From positions 1-7,131 of the forward strand of contig CALKWL010000381.1 of NCBI GenBank assembly GCA_938004235.1: DNA of 7,131 nt. The letters are read 5' to 3'. Both the position numbers and the translations under genes were made by a program. Position 1 is the first letter of the stretch, and each line of letters starts with the position of its first letter. Shown piece after piece: positions 5,593 to 7,131 of the stretch. Under the pieces are notes generated by a model. The model saw nothing but the letters and a program-made list of their open reading frames with translations. It was not told the origin of the DNA and did not search any database. Origin of the DNA: an uncultured Gammaproteobacteria bacterium (lineage in GTDB: Bacteria; Pseudomonadota; Gammaproteobacteria; Halothiobacillales; Halothiobacillaceae).

Positions 5593-6873
5593 TTAAGCGG
5601 CTTGGGTGAAGCTGGCATGAATGACGTTCTTGGCTTCGCGCAATTCGTCCAAATAATCCGCCCACACCTGCATCATGCGCTTGCGCTCGCTCAGGTGTTT
5701 GGTGCGGTTGTATGCCCGGCCTAGGGGGTCGCGCACGGCGTGGGCTAGTTGCAGTTCGATCACCTCCGGCCTGAAGCCGTGAACCTCTTCCAGCAGGGTG
5801 CGCGCCATTGCCCTGAAACCGTGGCCGGTCAGTTCGTTCTGTGTATCAATGCCAAGGCGCTTCAAAGCCCCGTTGACGGTGTTTTCAGACATGGGGCGGC
5901 TATCACTCCGTGCGCCGGGGAAAACGTATCTGCCGCCGCCTGTAAGCGGCTGGAGCTCGCGCAAGGCTTCGACGGCTTGACGTGCCAGTGGCACGAGATG
6001 TTCTTGCCCGGTCTTGGTGGTGGTGTAGCGCCATTCGGCTGCATCAAGGTCAAGGTGTGCCCACTCCATTGCACGCAGCTCCCCCGGTCGGACAAACAAC
6101 AGCGGCGCAAGGGTCAAGGCGCAACGTGTGAGCGGTGAACCACGATACCCGGCCATGATGCGCAGCAGCGGCGCTACGTCCTTGGGTTCGGTGGGGGCGG
6201 CGTGGTGTCTGTCCTTGGGCATGGGTGCAAGTGCTCCACCAAGGGCAGGCGTGGGGTCATTCTCAGCGCGGCCTGTCACGATGGCATAACGCAATATCTG
6301 CCCAATGTTCTGTTTGACGCGGTAGGCACTTTCGATAGTGCCGCGTGCTTCAATCCGTCGCAGCACTTCCAGAATCAGCGGCGCGGTAATGTCCTTCACG
6401 GGCAGGTTGCCAAGGTAGGGATAGACTTCCACGCTCAGGCGGCTGATGACCTTTTGCCTGTACTTGGGTGACTTGTCAGCCAGATACTTAGCCGCCCACT
6501 CTTCACCAATCGCGCGGAATGAACCGGGCAAGGCTCCACCAGCTTGCAGCAGGCGTTCTACTTCCTTGGCGGCTTCTTCTTCCTGCTTGGCTTCGGATAG
6601 CGTGACTTTCTCAGCCTTGCGCAACTCTGCCGGGTCTATGCCGTTGGCTATGAGCTTGCGGGCATCATCGCGGTGTTCCCGTGCTTCCTTTAAGCTCACT
6701 TGGGGATACACGCCCAAGGCCAATAATTTCTCTCTACCCCCGATGCGATATTTGAGCCGCCAGTATTTTGAGCCGTTCGGATTGATTAAGAGGAACATGC
6801 CCTTTTCATCACTCAGCTTAAACGGCGTTGTGGCGGGCTTTGCTTGACGAATGAGGGTATCTGTCAGCGGCAT
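5593..6873 (-). CDS. P4/CP4-57-type tyrosine integrase of a tRNA-Asp-associated island
   Basis: The 426-aa site-specific recombinase inserts and excises an island at a tRNA gene. Residues ~1-85 form the DUF4102 arm-binding domain typical of P4-like integrases (MPLTDTLIRQAKP, LSDEKGMFLLINPNGSKYW, LALGVYPQVSLKEAR). A charged linker follows, then the core-binding domain (~115-215) and the catalytic domain (~225-400). Active-site residues are visible: R262 (VRPGELR), K287, H351-x-x-R354 (HGFRAMAR), H378 (LQLAH) and the nucleophile Y388 (AYNR). ATG 6873 is chosen because the DUF4102 domain begins there and AAGGA lies 9 nt upstream. The open frame extends 30 codons further, but those residues are not domain-like and overlap a likely promoter. 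The gene starts about 200 bp from the tRNA-Asp 3' end and reads away from it. All catalytic residues are intact. Confidence 0.93.
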   Translation of the reverse strand: MPLTDTLIRQAKPATTPFKLSDEKGMFLLINPNGSKYWRLKYRIGGREKLLALGVYPQVSLKEAREHRDDARKLIANGIDPAELRKAEKVTLSEAKQEEEAAKEVERLLQAGGALPGSFRAIGEEWAAKYLADKSPKYRQKVISRLSVEVYPYLGNLPVKDITAPLILEVLRRIEARGTIESAYRVKQNIGQILRYAIVTGRAENDPTPALGGALAPMPKDRHHAAPTEPKDVAPLLRIMAGYRGSPLTRCALTLAPLLFVRPGELRAMEWAHLDLDAAEWRYTTTKTGQEHLVPLARQAVEALRELQPLTGGGRYVFPGARSDSRPMSENTVNGALKRLGIDTQNELTGHGFRAMARTLLEEVHGFRPEVIELQLAHAVRDPLGRAYNRTKHLSERKRMMQVWADYLDELREAKNVIHASFTQAA

Positions 6874-6884
6874 GGTGGTACGTC

Positions 6885-6949
6885 CTTGGGGGTACGGAAA
6901 AACGGGGGTATCAGTGCTAGGCCATGTATCCCTATCTATACCCCCCAAG
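6885..6949. repeat. Direct and inverted GGGGGTA repeats around the integrase promoter
   Basis: On the plus strand, CTTGGGGGTA (6885-6894) and CGGGGGTATC (6903-6912) are direct copies of a GGGGGTA core. TATACCCCCCAAG (6937-6949) is the inverse of both: ATACCCCC pairs exactly with GGGGGTAT, and CCCCCAAG with CTTGGGGG. One arm overlaps the -10 region and the spacer of the predicted promoter, and the others lie in the 5' leader. Such sites could bind a regulator, an excisionase or the integrase N-terminal domain, but no protein can be named. Confidence 0.5.
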
Positions 6950-6963
6950 TTGCCGGGCTGCAA
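6935..6963 (-). promoter_or_regulatory. Predicted sigma70 promoter of the integrase gene
   Basis: On the minus strand, TTGCAG (6963-6958) and TATAGA (6940-6935) are separated by exactly 17 nt. Transcription would start near 6928, giving a leader of about 55 nt before ATG 6873 that carries AAGGA 9 nt ahead of the start. Its position inside the 30-codon extension argues against that longer start. There is no extended -10 motif. Confidence 0.55.
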
Positions 6964-6991
6964 TAGGATGCTTTAGGACGTTATAGACAAG

Positions 6992-7025
6992 AAAAAACCC
7001 GCGAACCTAGGAGGAATGCGGGTTT
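6992..7025 (-). terminator. Rho-independent terminator downstream of tRNA-Asp
   Basis: Read on the minus strand, AAACCCGC (7025-7018) and GCGGGTTT (7002-6995) form an 8-bp stem with a 15-nt loop that includes CCTAGG, followed by a run of six T (6997-6992 as A on the plus strand). It lies about 45 nt past the tRNA 3' end and upstream of the integrase promoter, so it should end tRNA transcription and insulate the integrase. Confidence 0.8.
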
Positions 7026-7040
7026 AGAGTGTTTGTTTAG

Positions 7041-7057
7041 TACCGCCTGGGACGGTA
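7041..7057. other. Small hairpin between tRNA-Asp and its terminator
   Basis: TACCG (7041-7045) and CGGTA (7053-7057) form a 5-bp stem with a 7-nt loop, next to an A-rich stretch that reaches the tRNA 3' end. It may be part of the integration core region or a tRNA 3'-processing structure. No function can be assigned. Confidence 0.35.
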
Positions 7058-7069
7058 AAAAACTATAAA

Positions 7070-7090
7070 TGGCGCAGCGGACGGGACTCG
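7070..7090 (-). other. Inferred attachment site at the tRNA-Asp 3' end
   Basis: P4-type integrases normally recombine within the 3' end of a tRNA gene, and the integrase here is the first gene beyond this one. The crossover is therefore expected in the last ~20 nt of the tRNA. The matching direct repeat is not found elsewhere in this window, so the other island end must lie further left or be lost. The bounds are approximate. Confidence 0.45.
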
Positions 7091-7131
7091 AACCCGCGAC
7101 CCTCGGCGTGACAGGCCGATATTCTAACCAA
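7070..7131 (-). tRNA. tRNA-Asp (anticodon GTC), 5' end cut by the window edge
   Basis: The minus strand holds the D-loop (TTGGTTAGAAT), an anticodon stem TCGGC/GCCGA around loop CTGTCAC with GTC at 7112-7110, the variable loop, the T-arm GCGGG-TTCGAGT-CCCGT, the 3' acceptor strand CCGCTGC, discriminator G and an encoded CCA (7072-7070). The first ~15 nt (5' acceptor strand and start of the D-arm) lie beyond the edge. The body closely resembles proteobacterial tRNA-Asp. Confidence 0.95.

Noticed and set aside
1..7131. CRISPR array
   Set aside because: No regularly spaced direct repeats were found. The repeats present are inverted and not periodic.

Overview
The window looks like accessory DNA from a GC-rich proteobacterium, probably gamma- or betaproteobacterial. 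The tRNA-Asp body matches the proteobacterial form, the integrase is of the P4/CP4-57 type, and the genes are HicAB, IS5/IS427-type and IS481-type. No taxonomic marker allows a closer call. The stretch reads as one end of a genomic island integrated next to a tRNA-Asp gene, followed by a region worn down by insertion sequences and rearrangement.

Layout from left to right: (i) 1-235, unassigned DNA. (ii) About 239-526, the C-terminal stub of an IS481-family transposase. (iii) 644-3820, a large GH94 (former GT36) glycoside phosphorylase related to 1,2-beta-oligoglucan phosphorylase and to the C-terminal part of cyclic beta-1,2-glucan synthase. It lacks the usual C-terminal jelly-roll region and carries two palindromic-repeat clusters inside its reading frame. 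(iv) A small gene starting at 3851 behind a strong ribosome binding site, split by a complete 838-bp IS5-family (IS427-like) element at 4028-4865. Removing the element and one TA duplicate restores a 77-codon frame that stops just before a hairpin terminator. (v) On the minus strand, reading leftward from the right edge: tRNA-Asp(GTC) (cut by the window end), a terminator hairpin, a promoter with a repeated GGGGGTA motif, a tyrosine integrase (426 aa), a tiny leader ORF with an excellent Shine-Dalgarno sequence, hicA (toxin) and hicB (antitoxin).

The integrase, leader ORF, hicA and hicB are tightly packed: the leader's SD overlaps the integrase stop, and both following junctions are ATGA overlaps. 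They could be one transcription unit in which an addiction module is coupled to the island's integrase, ending at the 4925-4959 hairpin between convergent genes. The GH94 gene has no recognisable beta-glucan partner genes here. Its truncation, in-frame palindromes and abrupt internal change in codon use suggest a mosaic and perhaps non-functional gene. The points most worth a second look are the two palindromes exapted into the GH94 coding sequence, the codon-use switch, the leader-ORF/hicA coupling, and the HicA variant lacking the usual catalytic histidine position.
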